DNA from: Kineosporia aurantiaca JCM 3230
Lineage (GTDB): Bacteria > Actinomycetota > Actinomycetes > Actinomycetales > Kineosporiaceae
Length of the DNA: 64,000 nucleotides
Assembly: GCA_000719025.1 (NCBI GenBank)
Contig: JODP01000006.1
Location: forward strand, 372,001 to 436,000
Reading direction: 5' to 3'
The notes beneath the pieces are model-generated. The model saw nothing but the letters and a program-made list of their open reading frames with translations, had not been told where the DNA came from and made no database searches. The position numbers and the translations under genes were made by a program. Positions 32,793-41,706 of the stretch are shown in pieces; position 1 is the stretch's first letter; each line of letters starts with the position of its first letter.

Positions 32793-33340
32793 GCCTGAGG
32801 ATCGCGCAGGCCGACGCAGTCGTTGTCCCAGAACGCCTGGTCGTAGACCAGTGTTCCGCTCATCCAGTCCTCGTAGGCGGGTAACTTCACCACCTGGAAC
32901 CCGGCATCCGGAATGCGCAGCGAGGGCTTGCGGAAGCCGAGAGATCCGCCCGCGACGAAGCCGAACCGGCGGTAGAAGTTCGGATTGCCCTCCAGAAAAA
33001 GCAGCGGCGCAGAGGTTTTCGCCATTTCCTCGATCGTGGCCCGGACCAGCGCGGAGCCGATGCCCTGCCCCTGGTGCCCGGGCGCGATGGCCACCGGGCT
33101 GAGCACCGCCACGTCGACCAGCCGGCGCGGGGCGTCGAGCCGGCTGCGGGTGCAGAGCGTGGATCCGACGATCTCGCCGTCCTGCTCAGCCACCAGCGCC
33201 CGGTCCGCTTCCCAGGCCGGGAGGGCCCTCAGCGAGGCCAGGAGCCGTGCAATCCTCGGGCCCTCTTTGTCTCCGAAGGCCCGGACCTGGACGTCGTCCG
33301 CCGCGCTGCGGTCGGCCGGAGTCTCGCGTCTGATCTGCAC
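32789..33340 (-). CDS. GNAT N-acetyltransferase (YhbS-like)
   Basis: 183 residues. A GNAT fold with the acetyl-CoA loop in VAIAPGHQGQGIGSALVRATIEE and the YhbS-type end LEGNPNFYRRFGFVAGGSLGFRKPSLRIPDAGFQVVKL. It acetylates an unknown amine. It is first of a two-gene leftward unit with the PrmC-like gene, sharing ATGA. The 22-bp repeat array C lies about 50 nt upstream of its start. Confidence 0.85.
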   Translation of the reverse strand: MQIRRETPADRSAADDVQVRAFGDKEGPRIARLLASLRALPAWEADRALVAEQDGEIVGSTLCTRSRLDAPRRLVDVAVLSPVAIAPGHQGQGIGSALVRATIEEMAKTSAPLLFLEGNPNFYRRFGFVAGGSLGFRKPSLRIPDAGFQVVKLPAYEDWMSGTLVYDQAFWDNDCVGLRDPQA

Positions 33341-33387
33341 GCGCGTGAGAGTAATCCCAACCCTCGGCCCTGAGCACTCCCTTTTCC

Positions 33388-33520
33388 GTGATCATGCGCT
33401 TCCGCCCCGGTGATCAAGCACTGCATGATCACCGGGGCGCAACTGCATGATCACGGGGGTAAAAGTCCATGATCACGAGGGAGGAAGTCCATGATCACGG
33501 GGGAGGAAGTCCATGATCAC
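33388..33520. repeat. 22-bp-period GTGATCATG repeat array (cluster C, longest)
   Basis: Direct units start at 33388 (GTGATCATG) and 33410 (variant GTGATCAAG). Inverted CATGATCAC units start at 33424, 33446, 33468, 33490 and 33512, each exactly 22 bp apart. Between cores are short variable tracts such as AAAAGTC or GGAAGTC. A run of nine G follows the last unit. It fills the gap between two leftward genes (SLC13 end and GNAT start). Confidence 0.95.
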
Positions 33521-33543
33521 GGGGGGGGGAGGGCGGGGAGGGG

Positions 33544-34674
33544 CTAGGTGGTGAGGAGGAGGGTGGACCAGCCGGCGAGGAGGACGAGGGGGACGCCGCC
33601 GAGGCCGATGATGCCGAATCGGACGGCGCTGATCTGCACCCCGCGAGCCCGGCACCGCTCTCGCCAGAGCAGGGTCGCCAGCGAACCCCAGAGCAGGATC
33701 AGGGGGCCGGCGTTGGTTCCGATCAGGGCGCCGAGCAGTTGGGTGGTCTGCCCCGGCGGAACCGCAGACTCCACGGCCAGGTAGGCGGGCAGATTGTTGA
33801 CCAGGTTGCTCGCCCCAGCCGCAGTGAACACCGTCGCCAGCGTGGAACTGCCGACCAGGTGCTGGATCAATGTCCGCCCGCCGTGAAGGGTGAGCGCGCT
33901 GACGACGAGGAACAGGCCCTCCGTGAGCAGCACGATCCGCCACGGTAGGAGGTCGGGGGTCAGGGCGCGGGGTGCTCTGACGGCGAACACGCCCGCTGCG
34001 ACCAGGGCACACGGCACGGCGACAATCCACGGCTCGATGCCTGCGATCACGCCGGGGGCCAGAGCCAGGCAGGCCGCTGCGCAAACCCAGAAGGTCCAGG
34101 GGTCGTCCGGGGCCACGTGCTCGGGCGGGTCGAAACCGCCCCGGAGATCGCGATGATGGATCAGGCCCAGGTAAGCCACCGTGACCAGGACACAGGCCAG
34201 CTCGGGCAGGGCCATCCGGGCCAGGAACTCGGTGGGATGGATGCCGAGCTTCCCGATCGCCAGCAGGTTGGTCAGGTTGGAGACCGGCAGCAGCAGGCTC
34301 CCGGTATTGGCCAGCCAGACCACCAGCAGCGCGAACGGCAGCGGCCGCAGTCCCAGCTTGTCGGTGATCGCCAGCACGACCGGGGTGAGCAGCACGGCGG
34401 TGGTGTCCAGGCTCATACCGATGGTGGTCAGCGTGCCCAGGGCGGCGATCAACAGGAACAGTCGCAGCGTGGAACCGCGGGCCAAGCGGGCGCAGATCCG
34501 GGCGGCGGCGTCGAAAACCCCGGCGCGCTCGGACAGGTCGGCCAGCACGGTGATGGCGACCAGGAAGGCGAGCACCGGCAGGGCGCGGTCGATCGCCACA
34601 TCCTGCGCCGTTTCGCCGGGAAGCCAGCCGGTGAGGACGACGACCGCCCCGGCGATCGCGAGCACCAGCCACAT
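33544..34674 (-). CDS. SLC13/ArsB-type anion transporter
   Basis: 376 residues and about ten membrane helices. SLC13/ArsB marks include GMSLDTTAVLLTPVVLAI with the first substrate/cation loop, NTGSLLLPVSNLTNLLA (the SNxTN-type re-entrant loop), and its inverted-repeat counterpart AAGASNLVNNLPAYLAVESA. Members move dicarboxylates, sulfate or arsenite. No arsenic genes are adjacent, so the substrate is left open. It is shorter than most SLC13 proteins but both repeat loops are intact. Confidence 0.85.
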   Translation of the reverse strand: MWLVLAIAGAVVVLTGWLPGETAQDVAIDRALPVLAFLVAITVLADLSERAGVFDAAARICARLARGSTLRLFLLIAALGTLTTIGMSLDTTAVLLTPVVLAITDKLGLRPLPFALLVVWLANTGSLLLPVSNLTNLLAIGKLGIHPTEFLARMALPELACVLVTVAYLGLIHHRDLRGGFDPPEHVAPDDPWTFWVCAAACLALAPGVIAGIEPWIVAVPCALVAAGVFAVRAPRALTPDLLPWRIVLLTEGLFLVVSALTLHGGRTLIQHLVGSSTLATVFTAAGASNLVNNLPAYLAVESAVPPGQTTQLLGALIGTNAGPLILLWGSLATLLWRERCRARGVQISAVRFGIIGLGGVPLVLLAGWSTLLLTT

Positions 34675-34717
34675 GATCCGGACGCTATCCGGCCATCGCC
34701 CTCACCGCACGCCGTAC

Positions 34718-35941
34718 TCAGCTACCAGCAGGCACCGGCTTGTCGAACATGGCGCACACCGCAGCGTCCGTCAGGGTCTGATTGGCCGCTCCCGCCTTCG
34801 GCACCACCAACCCGAACACGGTGGACGTGAGCACGTCGGCCGTGCGCTTCCCCGTGCTGTCGGTGTAGGTCACGCTGTTGTACCCGCCGACCTGGCCGTC
34901 ATGACCCCAGACGGTGCCGCAGGGGGTCACAACCTTACGAAGGCCCAGACCGTATCCGTTGCCGTCCGGGTCGGCCGGGTCTTCGGGGACGGTGGTGCGC
35001 ATGGCCTTGAGCTCGGCCGGGGGAAGCAGCCGGCCCGACAGCAGGGCCTTGTCGAAGCGGGCCCAGTCGGCGGCGGTGGAGATCATGCCACCGGCCGCCC
35101 ACTCCGAGCTGCTGTTGATCCAGGTGGTGTCGACCAGATCGCCGCGCTGCGGGCCGGCGAAGGCGGTGCCCTCGGGAACCCCGGGCGGCAGCAGCGGGGC
35201 GATGTGCTCGGCGTCCGGCTCGTAGCCGTGAGCCAGCCGGGTCCGGTCCAGGCGGGACGAGCCCGAGAGATAGGTGTGCTTCAGATGCAGGGGCCGGGCG
35301 ATCCGCTGCTGGATCAGATCGGCCACACTCTTCCCGGTGACCTTCTCCAGGGCCAGCCCGAGCGCGACGTAATTGGTGTTGCTGTAGGAGAATTCCGTGC
35401 CCGGGGCGGAGCCGGGCGGGTACTTCGCACTCACGGCCAGGAGCTCGGTCGGCGTCCATTCACGGTTGTCCCGACCGCTGAACGACCGCAGGACGTCGGG
35501 GTCGTTCACGTAGTTGAACAGGCCGCTGGTGTGGTTGAGCAGCATCCGCACGGTGATCGCCGACCCGTTGGGAATCTGCCCGGGCAGCCACTTCTCGATC
35601 GGGTCGTCGAGCTTCATCCGGTGCTCGGCCACCAGTTGCAGCACCAGAGTGGCCACCAGGGTCTTGGTGTTGGAGCCCATCCGGAACTCGTCGTCCGGGC
35701 CGATCCGGTGGTCGGCCTTGGTCGCGGTCGCCTGGCGGGCCACCCGGGTGACGTGCCCGTGGCCGTCGTCGACCCGCACGATCACCCCGGGCACGCCGTT
35801 GTCGATCGCCTTCTGGGCCAGGTCGGCGAGCTTCGGCTGGGGGGCAGCGAAGGGGGCGGCGAAGGCCGAGGGAGCAAGCATCGCGGAGGTCGCGGCCAGG
35901 ATTCCGGCCAGGGCCAAGGTCGAGCGGAGGTGTTTGGTCAT
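34718..35941 (-). CDS. Secreted serine hydrolase, class C beta-lactamase/DD-peptidase family
   Basis: 407 residues from ATG 35941. Signal peptide 1-29 (LAGILAATSAMLAPSAFAAP). Active-site motifs: S90-x-x-K93 in MGSNTKT, Y-x-N in SYSNTNY and H-x-G in WGHDGQVGGY. This is the pattern of D-alanyl-D-alanine carboxypeptidases and related esterases that act on cell-wall peptides or small esters outside the cell. True beta-lactamase activity cannot be assumed. Confidence 0.9.
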   Translation of the reverse strand: MTKHLRSTLALAGILAATSAMLAPSAFAAPFAAPQPKLADLAQKAIDNGVPGVIVRVDDGHGHVTRVARQATATKADHRIGPDDEFRMGSNTKTLVATLVLQLVAEHRMKLDDPIEKWLPGQIPNGSAITVRMLLNHTSGLFNYVNDPDVLRSFSGRDNREWTPTELLAVSAKYPPGSAPGTEFSYSNTNYVALGLALEKVTGKSVADLIQQRIARPLHLKHTYLSGSSRLDRTRLAHGYEPDAEHIAPLLPPGVPEGTAFAGPQRGDLVDTTWINSSSEWAAGGMISTAADWARFDKALLSGRLLPPAELKAMRTTVPEDPADPDGNGYGLGLRKVVTPCGTVWGHDGQVGGYNSVTYTDSTGKRTADVLTSTVFGLVVPKAGAANQTLTDAAVCAMFDKPVPAGS

Positions 35942-36010
35942 GACGTCGAGCCTGCCGGGATCGGACGTCCCGAACACTGGTGCTGAGTGCCCGTTGGAGG
36001 GTGGAGAAAA

Positions 36011-37228
36011 CTACTCGAAAGGCGCCGGGACCAACCCGTCCTTCGCCGCGCCCATGCTGTTCACCACCGTCGTGGTCCGCCGCAGGGCCTGCAGCAGCCG
36101 GCCGCGCGTCGCCGAACCGTATTCCTTGGTGCTCAGCGCTTTCCGTACATCGAGCACCCGCCGGGGCGCCGTCTTCGTCATCAGCAACGGTACGTACTCG
36201 GCCTTGGAGACCCGGAACCGCCGGGCCCCCGGCTTCCGCTCGAAGGTGAAGCGGGTGAGCAGGCCCTCGGCATTCGCGGCGCCCGCCGTCTCGTGGTTGG
36301 CGATCATGTTGCCCAGCCCGTAGACCACCCAGGTCCGGCCGATCTTCTGGATCGGCTCGACGACGTGCGCGTGGTGACTGATGATCAGGTCGAGCTTGCC
36401 CGACTTGGCCAGGACGGGAGCCAGTTCGGCCTGCTGGGGGTTGGCCGACTGCTGGTACTCGGTGCCCCAGTGCAGAGACGCGACCACCACCTCGGCGCCG
36501 TTGCGCCGGGCGCGCGTCGCATCGTCCAAAATCTTGTTCTGATCAATCACGTTGGCCCGCCAAGGCTGCCCGGCCGGTGCGCTGGAGCCGTTGAAACCGT
36601 ACGTGTAGGCCAGGAAAGCGACCTTTACCCCGTTCACCTTCAGCGTCGTGATCTTCCGCGACTCCTTCTGCGTCCGTGCAGAGCCCGCATGCTTCACCCC
36701 AGCCGCGTCCAACGCGTCCAAAGTTCGTTCTACCCCGGCCACTCCCTGATCGAAGGTGTGGTTGCTGACCGTGCTGCAAACGTCGAAGCCGACCCGCGCC
36801 AAAGAGTCAGCGACCTGGGGCGGGGCGGAGAAGGAGGGGTAGCCGTAGTACGGCCCGCCCAACTTCGCCAAGGGCGTCTCCAGATGACACAACCCCACAT
36901 CCGCCTTCGAGACGTACGGCTCCACCCCTTCCATCATCGGCTGGAAGTCCATCGCCCCCTGGCCGGTCCGCTTGGCGTCCTTACGCGCTTGGGGCCACAA
37001 CGCATCGTGTAGCAGCACATCACCGGTCGCGACCAGGGTGAATTCGTCGTCCTTAGGAGCAGAGGACGCTTGCTGGGACGTTTGCGCGGACGGGGTAGGA
37101 ACCGCGGGGATGGGTTTGCTGGCCGGAGCACTACTCGAGCAGGACGCGAGAACAGCGCAGAGCCCGGCCCCCACCAGGGTGAGGAGCCGGGCTCGGCGGT
37201 CGTTCTTGAGGTGACGAGTGAGGCGCAC
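36011..37228 (-). CDS. CapA-family lipoprotein (poly-gamma-glutamate/capsule-type metallophosphatase fold)
   Basis: 405 residues. Lipobox LASC with the lipidated Cys at 30, a Ser/Pro-rich linker, then a CapA domain: ATGDVLLHDALW, NLE-type segment CHLETPL, SNHTFDQG, LHWGTEY and SHHAHVVEPIQKIGRTWVVYGLGNMIA, the metal-binding Asp/His/Asn set of the calcineurin-like fold. CapA proteins act in synthesis or anchoring of poly-gamma-glutamate or surface polymers. No pgsBC genes are adjacent, so the polymer is unknown. Confidence 0.9.
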   Translation of the reverse strand: MRLTRHLKNDRRARLLTLVGAGLCAVLASCSSSAPASKPIPAVPTPSAQTSQQASSAPKDDEFTLVATGDVLLHDALWPQARKDAKRTGQGAMDFQPMMEGVEPYVSKADVGLCHLETPLAKLGGPYYGYPSFSAPPQVADSLARVGFDVCSTVSNHTFDQGVAGVERTLDALDAAGVKHAGSARTQKESRKITTLKVNGVKVAFLAYTYGFNGSSAPAGQPWRANVIDQNKILDDATRARRNGAEVVVASLHWGTEYQQSANPQQAELAPVLAKSGKLDLIISHHAHVVEPIQKIGRTWVVYGLGNMIANHETAGAANAEGLLTRFTFERKPGARRFRVSKAEYVPLLMTKTAPRRVLDVRKALSTKEYGSATRGRLLQALRRTTTVVNSMGAAKDGLVPAPFE

Positions 37229-37255
37229 GTCCCGAGTATGTCGTTAAGGACGGAT

Positions 37256-38773
37256 TTAGCGGGTGACCTTGAGGGTGCCGGCCGAGACCTTCACACTCTT
37301 GATCCGCTCAGTGCCGGAGTAGGTCAAGGTCAGGCGATAGGTGCCCTTCCCCAGCTTCGGCAGGATGACCCAGCGCGACCCCCGGTTGGAGTAGGTGAAG
37401 TCGATGGACGCGCTCTTCTTCGCCCCGTTGCGGGCGGTGGCGGTCAGGGTGACCCGGCCCGGGGGCCGGCTGGTCCCCTTGACCTTCACCTTGACCTGGG
37501 CCTTGGCGTTCTGCGAGGTGGAGACCGGGTTGTCGTTGCGGTAGAAGGACAGCCGCGCGTCGACCTTGGCCGGGTTGATCACCTGGGCGAGGGCCACGCT
37601 GCGGAAGTCGATGCGCTCCTTCCAGGTCGCCACCCCGGTCTCGTAGAGCACGCCGACCTTGCTGCCGATCTGGACCAGGTCCGAATAGGCCCCCGGGGTG
37701 CTCTGCAGCTCCAGCTGGTACTTGCTGCGCCAGGACTTCCCGTCGGTGCTGCTGACGAAGATCGACATGTCCCGGCGCAGGTTGCGGGTCCGGTCACCGG
37801 GCGCGCTGAACATCAGCAGGTTGTCGTGCGTCCCGCTGGGCACCAGGGCACTGCCCTGGACCGAGACGATCGGCAGGCTGGACCGGGTGAAGCCGTTGCC
37901 GCTGAGGCTGGCGCCGCCGTCCGTGGAGATCGCCGACTGCCGCGCGGTACCGGCCTGGGCCAGGTCCTTCTTCACCCGGTAGCTGATGAAGAGGTTGCCG
38001 TTGTCCAGCTCGGCCACGGTGCCCTCGATCCAGTCCCGCTCACCGCTGGTGTCGAGCTGGTGATAGCCGGTGTGCCAGGTCCGGCCGTGGTCGTCGCTGT
38101 AGATGCCGTAGCCGCCGTACAGCCCCTCCCGGGTCCGGTAGGCCACCGGGAAGAGCAGCCGGCCGGCGTGGGTACGGCTGAGCTGGATGCCGTGACCCGG
38201 ACCGGGCAGGCCGCCCTTGAGACCGTCCGCCTGGACCGATCCCGACAGCAGCGAGGAGAAGCTCTTGCCGTCGTCGGTGCTGGTCTGCAGGTACAGGCCC
38301 TTGCCGTGACCACCGGAGTTCGGCCGCACGGTGATGCTGGAGAACAGCAGGATCGTGCCGGTCTGCCGGTCGACCAGGGCGGAGGGGTTGGACACCCGGT
38401 TGGCGGCGTCGCTGGCGATCACCTTGGGCGAGCTCCAGGTGCAGCCGTCGTCGGTCGACCGGGCCATCGCGATGTCGTAGTTGCCCATGTCGCTGGTGTC
38501 GTTGTTGTCCCGCGCCTCGGCGAACGCGAGCAGGGTGCCCTTGGTCGTGCGCACGATCGACGGAATGCGGTACCAGAGTTTCCGGCCGGGCTGGCTCCGG
38601 AACGGGGTGCTGGTACACGTCTGGCTGTCGATTGAGGACGTCCGCACCGCTGCGGTTTGCGGGGTAGCGGCGGCGGAGGAGGCGCCGGCGGTGCCGACGA
38701 TCAGCCCGGTTGCGGCTGCGGCAGTAGCAATCAGACCGCCGGTGAACCGGCGGAAGTCGGAGGAGCGGGTCAT
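37256..38773 (-). CDS. Secreted exo-alpha-sialidase (GH33) with C-terminal Ig-like domain
   Basis: 505 residues from ATG 38773. The signal peptide ends near ASSAAA (about 36). The six-blade propeller shows the YRIP motif (68-71) and Asp boxes STDDGCTW, STDDGKSF, SDDHGRTW, STDGGASL and SSTDGKSW; catalytic Arg, Tyr and Glu are expected in WIEGTVAEL and nearby. The last roughly 110 residues form a beta-rich domain (VKVKVKGTSRPPGRVTLTATARNG). It removes terminal sialic acids from glycoconjugates. No sialic-acid uptake genes are adjacent. Confidence 0.92.
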   Translation of the reverse strand: MTRSSDFRRFTGGLIATAAAATGLIVGTAGASSAAATPQTAAVRTSSIDSQTCTSTPFRSQPGRKLWYRIPSIVRTTKGTLLAFAEARDNNDTSDMGNYDIAMARSTDDGCTWSSPKVIASDAANRVSNPSALVDRQTGTILLFSSITVRPNSGGHGKGLYLQTSTDDGKSFSSLLSGSVQADGLKGGLPGPGHGIQLSRTHAGRLLFPVAYRTREGLYGGYGIYSDDHGRTWHTGYHQLDTSGERDWIEGTVAELDNGNLFISYRVKKDLAQAGTARQSAISTDGGASLSGNGFTRSSLPIVSVQGSALVPSGTHDNLLMFSAPGDRTRNLRRDMSIFVSSTDGKSWRSKYQLELQSTPGAYSDLVQIGSKVGVLYETGVATWKERIDFRSVALAQVINPAKVDARLSFYRNDNPVSTSQNAKAQVKVKVKGTSRPPGRVTLTATARNGAKKSASIDFTYSNRGSRWVILPKLGKGTYRLTLTYSGTERIKSVKVSAGTLKVTR

Positions 38774-39020
38774 TCGGCGTTGTTCGCGTCGAGGGCCACG
38801 TACCACCGATCGACACGGGCCGGCGGTACTGAAGGGTACGAACAGGTGAAGCGAGTCTCTCGACTCCATGAATCCCCCGAGGATCCGTCGAAAGCCGTCA
38901 ATACACCCCTGAACCTAGCTTGATCATCGTTTCCGTCGAGAGCCAGAAATGTTGACAGGAGATGTCTTTCGCGCAATTCGGGGAATCTTCGACGCAGTTG
39001 TCCCGCATTCGCACTGCACG
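38774..39020. other. Upstream region of the sialidase gene
   Basis: About 250 nt with no supported gene; the short frames here continue the sialidase frame upstream without homology. It should hold the leftward sialidase promoter. No clear -35/-10 pair or ribosome site was found. A lone TTGATCATC at 38921-38929 resembles the repeat core but lacks its flanks. Confidence 0.4.
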
Positions 39021-39081
39021 CAAAAAAGCGACGGCCGGTGGTGAGAAGACGGTCACGCACCGTCTCCCTCACCACCGGCCG
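39021..39081 (-). terminator. Rho-independent terminator of the GT2/lipoprotein operon
   Basis: Perfect 14-bp outer stem CGGCCGGTGGTGAG (39032-39045) with CTCACCACCGGCCG (39068-39081) and an inner stem GACGGT/ACCGTC (39048-39053, 39059-39064). On the minus strand the stem is followed by a T6 run (39021-39026). It lies about 75 nt past the glycosyltransferase stop. Confidence 0.9.
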
Positions 39082-39156
39082 CGCCGGGTGTCCGGTCCTG
39101 CTGCGGGCGGGTTGTCCCGACCCGTCCTCAGGGGACCGGACTCCGCCGTCCGGGGC

Positions 39157-40704
39157 TCAGACCGTGAAGCCCCGCTGACGGCGGAAGACCTTGCGGGCCA
39201 TGAACAGCGTCTGGATCACCGTGAAGATGTAGAGCACCGGCCAGCCGAGCGAGAGGATCGCCGCCTGCACGCCCACCGACTGCTGGGTCCAGGCGAAGAT
39301 CAGCAGGCCGAACACCGCCGCGAAGACCACCAGCGGGAAGATGTAGGCCGCGCCCCGGCCCTTCTCGGCCGCCGCCTGGGCCGCCCAGTTGTCCTTCTCC
39401 ACCCGGGCGAAGAACTGGGTCCAGGCGGAGAGGAAGTGGCCGATCCGGATCCACATGTACGCCTCGGCCGGCAGCAGGAAGCAGAACGCCAGGTCGGAGG
39501 CCGACTTGTCGTGCATCGCCAGGGCCAGCCGCAGGTTCAGGGCGATCGCGATCACCGGCGGGATCAGCCAGATCGGGTTGAACACGAAGGCGTGGATCGA
39601 CAGGGCCGCCGCCAGCAGCAGCAGGAAGCCCATCCGGCTGGCGATGTTCGAGATCATCGAGATGTTCTCGAACCAGCGCAGCCGCAGGTTCGGGTGCAGC
39701 GGCTGACCCTTGGTGTCACCGCGCTGGCCCGGCCACATCAGGTCGATGGCGCCGTAGTTCCACTTCACCTGCTGGCCGTGCAGGGCCCGGAGGTTGGTCA
39801 TCGCGCCGACGTTGGCGCGGGCCCGGGCGCTGATCTTGGTGCTGAAGCCGGCGTCGCGGATCTGCAGGCTGAGCTTGGAGTCCTCGACCTCGGAGTCACG
39901 GACCCAGGGGGTGTTCTGGTGGTGCCGCTCCATCACGGTCTGCAGGGCGTGCATCGAGAAGATGCTGCACTGGCCGCCCAGCACCGCCATGTTCCGGCCG
40001 TGCAGCAGGTTGTCCATGTTGAAGCCGGCGAACTGTGCCCGCTGCCCGGCGACCAGGAACTTGGCCATGCCGCCGGAGATCTTCGCCTTGTCGATCGAGT
40101 AGATCGCCGAGATGCCGCCGATCCGGGGGTCGTCGACGATCTCCTTCTCCAGCCACTCCACCGCCTGGCGGTCGACAGTGGTGTCGCCGTCCACGCCGAG
40201 GAAGTAGTCGTAGCCCCGGGCCAGCCGGAAGCCGAAGTTCAGCGCCCCGACCTTCTTGTCCGGGTTCACGCCCATGTCGTGCACATGGATCGTGGTCTCG
40301 TAGGTCTGGCCCTTGACCGCCCGGCGGTGCCGGCCGACGTAGCGGTTGGCGATCTCGACCGTGTCGTCGTCGGTGTTGTTGACCACCACATGGATCACGT
40401 CCGGCAGCCGGGTCTGCGAGAGCAGCGACTCCAGCACGTCGGCGATGGTCTCCTGCTCGTTGTAGGCCGGGATCACGCAGGCGATGGTGGCGTGCCGGAT
40501 CACCTCGAGGTCCGGGGCGGCGCCCTGCTCGGGCGGGGTCTGCAGGTTCAGCGCGCGGGCCGCGGCCTGCTGGCCGGCCCCGAGCATGCGCTGGTGGAAC
40601 GGCCGGTTGTCGGGCTGCGCGGCGGTGCGGCGGGCCGGCACGTTGGTGACGACGTGGACCTCGCCGGGGGCGCGGGCGATCAGGATCTCGTTGTTCTGGG
40701 TCAC
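39157..40704 (-). CDS. Membrane glycosyltransferase family 2
   Basis: 515 residues. A GT-A domain begins near residue 70: IACVIPAYNEQETI, NNTDDDTVE, FLGVDGDTTVD (DGD metal motif) and EVEDSKLSLQI with the catalytic EDSKL, then QVKWNYGAIDLM in place of QxxRW. At least four C-terminal membrane helices follow (about 345-500), with an amphipathic interfacial part. It likely polymerises or extends an envelope or extracellular glycan. The start overlaps the upstream lipoprotein stop by 4 nt (ATGA). Confidence 0.88.
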   Translation of the reverse strand: MTQNNEILIARAPGEVHVVTNVPARRTAAQPDNRPFHQRMLGAGQQAAARALNLQTPPEQGAAPDLEVIRHATIACVIPAYNEQETIADVLESLLSQTRLPDVIHVVVNNTDDDTVEIANRYVGRHRRAVKGQTYETTIHVHDMGVNPDKKVGALNFGFRLARGYDYFLGVDGDTTVDRQAVEWLEKEIVDDPRIGGISAIYSIDKAKISGGMAKFLVAGQRAQFAGFNMDNLLHGRNMAVLGGQCSIFSMHALQTVMERHHQNTPWVRDSEVEDSKLSLQIRDAGFSTKISARARANVGAMTNLRALHGQQVKWNYGAIDLMWPGQRGDTKGQPLHPNLRLRWFENISMISNIASRMGFLLLLAAALSIHAFVFNPIWLIPPVIAIALNLRLALAMHDKSASDLAFCFLLPAEAYMWIRIGHFLSAWTQFFARVEKDNWAAQAAAEKGRGAAYIFPLVVFAAVFGLLIFAWTQQSVGVQAAILSLGWPVLYIFTVIQTLFMARKVFRRQRGFTV

Positions 40705-41480
40705 TTGGGGTCTCCTTCACTGACGACCTCGCTGCTTGAACTGCCGGAGGCGGAGTTCAGCGCGACGGTGTCCAGCACGGTCTGGCGGTAGAAGGCACCC
40801 GAGCCGGGTGCGGTCTCGACGAGAAGGTCGAAGCGGACGTCGATGGTCCGGGTGACGGTCGTGGTCGCCGTGGCGTCCGGAACGGCCAGGGCCGAGGTGT
40901 AGGAGTACGGCGGGGTGAGCACGAACTCGCCCTGGTCGTCGGCCAGCTGGAGATCGGTGCCGTCGCTGCTGTCGAGCGAGGCGGCGAACCGGGTCACCTT
41001 TACCGCGTGCTTCTGGTCGGCGCCCTTGAGCGTGGCCGACAGGTGCACCTCGCCGGTGTCGCCGTCGGTCCAGTAGCTGATCACCAGGGAGTGGTCGCCC
41101 ACCTGCTGGGTGTGCTTCACCGAGCCGCCGGCCAGCTCGCCGCCGGCGAACGGGTCGGTGGTCGCGGTCGGGGTGACCGCCGGGGTGGCCGTGGGGGTCG
41201 CCGAGGCGGTGGCCGAGGCCGTGGTGGTGGCGGTGGGAGTGACCTTCGAGATGCTGGCGACGCTTTCCGTGTTCGGCTTCTTCACCGAGAGCGAGGGACT
41301 CATCGAGGCCCAATCGGTGGAGCAACCGGACAGGAGCACCGGAAGGGTGAGGATGGACGCCGCGAGGGCGGCGGTCCGGAAGCGACGGCCCGGGACGGGA
41401 CGCTGGCTTCCGGTGCGGATCCGGCGAGGCGTCGGGGACAGACGCTCACCGGCGGGCAAGGTGGTACTCGGTCTGGACAT
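40701..41480 (-). CDS. Lipoprotein coupled to a glycosyltransferase
   Basis: 259 residues. A basic leader and hydrophobic stretch end in LLSGC with lipidated C53, followed by a Thr/Ala/Pro-rich stalk (TPTATTTASATASATPTATP in part) and a beta-rich domain of about 150 residues (HSLVISYWTDGDTGEVHLSATLKGAD). No named family recognised. The ATGA overlap with the GT2 gene indicates tight co-expression; I infer an outer-face partner in glycan export or anchoring. The N-terminal leader before the lipobox is unusually long. Confidence 0.8.
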   Translation of the reverse strand: MSRPSTTLPAGERLSPTPRRIRTGSQRPVPGRRFRTAALAASILTLPVLLSGCSTDWASMSPSLSVKKPNTESVASISKVTPTATTTASATASATPTATPAVTPTATTDPFAGGELAGGSVKHTQQVGDHSLVISYWTDGDTGEVHLSATLKGADQKHAVKVTRFAASLDSSDGTDLQLADDQGEFVLTPPYSYTSALAVPDATATTTVTRTIDVRFDLLVETAPGSGAFYRQTVLDTVALNSASGSSSSEVVSEGDPK

Positions 41481-41706
41481 GAAACCCCATTGCGTGACGA
41501 TGGGTTGCGATCGACCGGCGAATCGTCGTTGAGGCCGCCGTTTCGGTCGCTCTGTGTGACACCAAGTTCGCCACAGCCCGGGGGTGTCACGGAAGGTGAT
41601 CGATGCCCTTCCCTGCGTTTGGCTCACCCGCTGTTACCGACCGAGCCTCTACATCACGCTGTGTAGAGGTCAGTCAGGCCTTTGTCGGGCTTCAGGGCGA
41701 TTTGGC
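41481..41706. promoter_or_regulatory. Intergenic region with two inverted repeats upstream of the lipoprotein operon
   Basis: GTGACACC (41556-41563) and GGTGTCAC (41583-41590) form a spaced 8-bp inverted repeat, 76 nt upstream of the lipoprotein start, a possible operator. CCTCTACA (41646-41653) with TGTAGAGG (41662-41669) forms a hairpin about 40 nt past the pta stop and could end pta transcription, though no U-run is seen. Confidence 0.5.

Noticed and set aside
33388..33520. Possible CRISPR array
   Set aside because: The conserved part is only about 9-11 bp, the period is 22 bp, the fillers are similar pyrimidine/purine tracts rather than unique spacers, orientation flips inside the array, and no cas genes are present.
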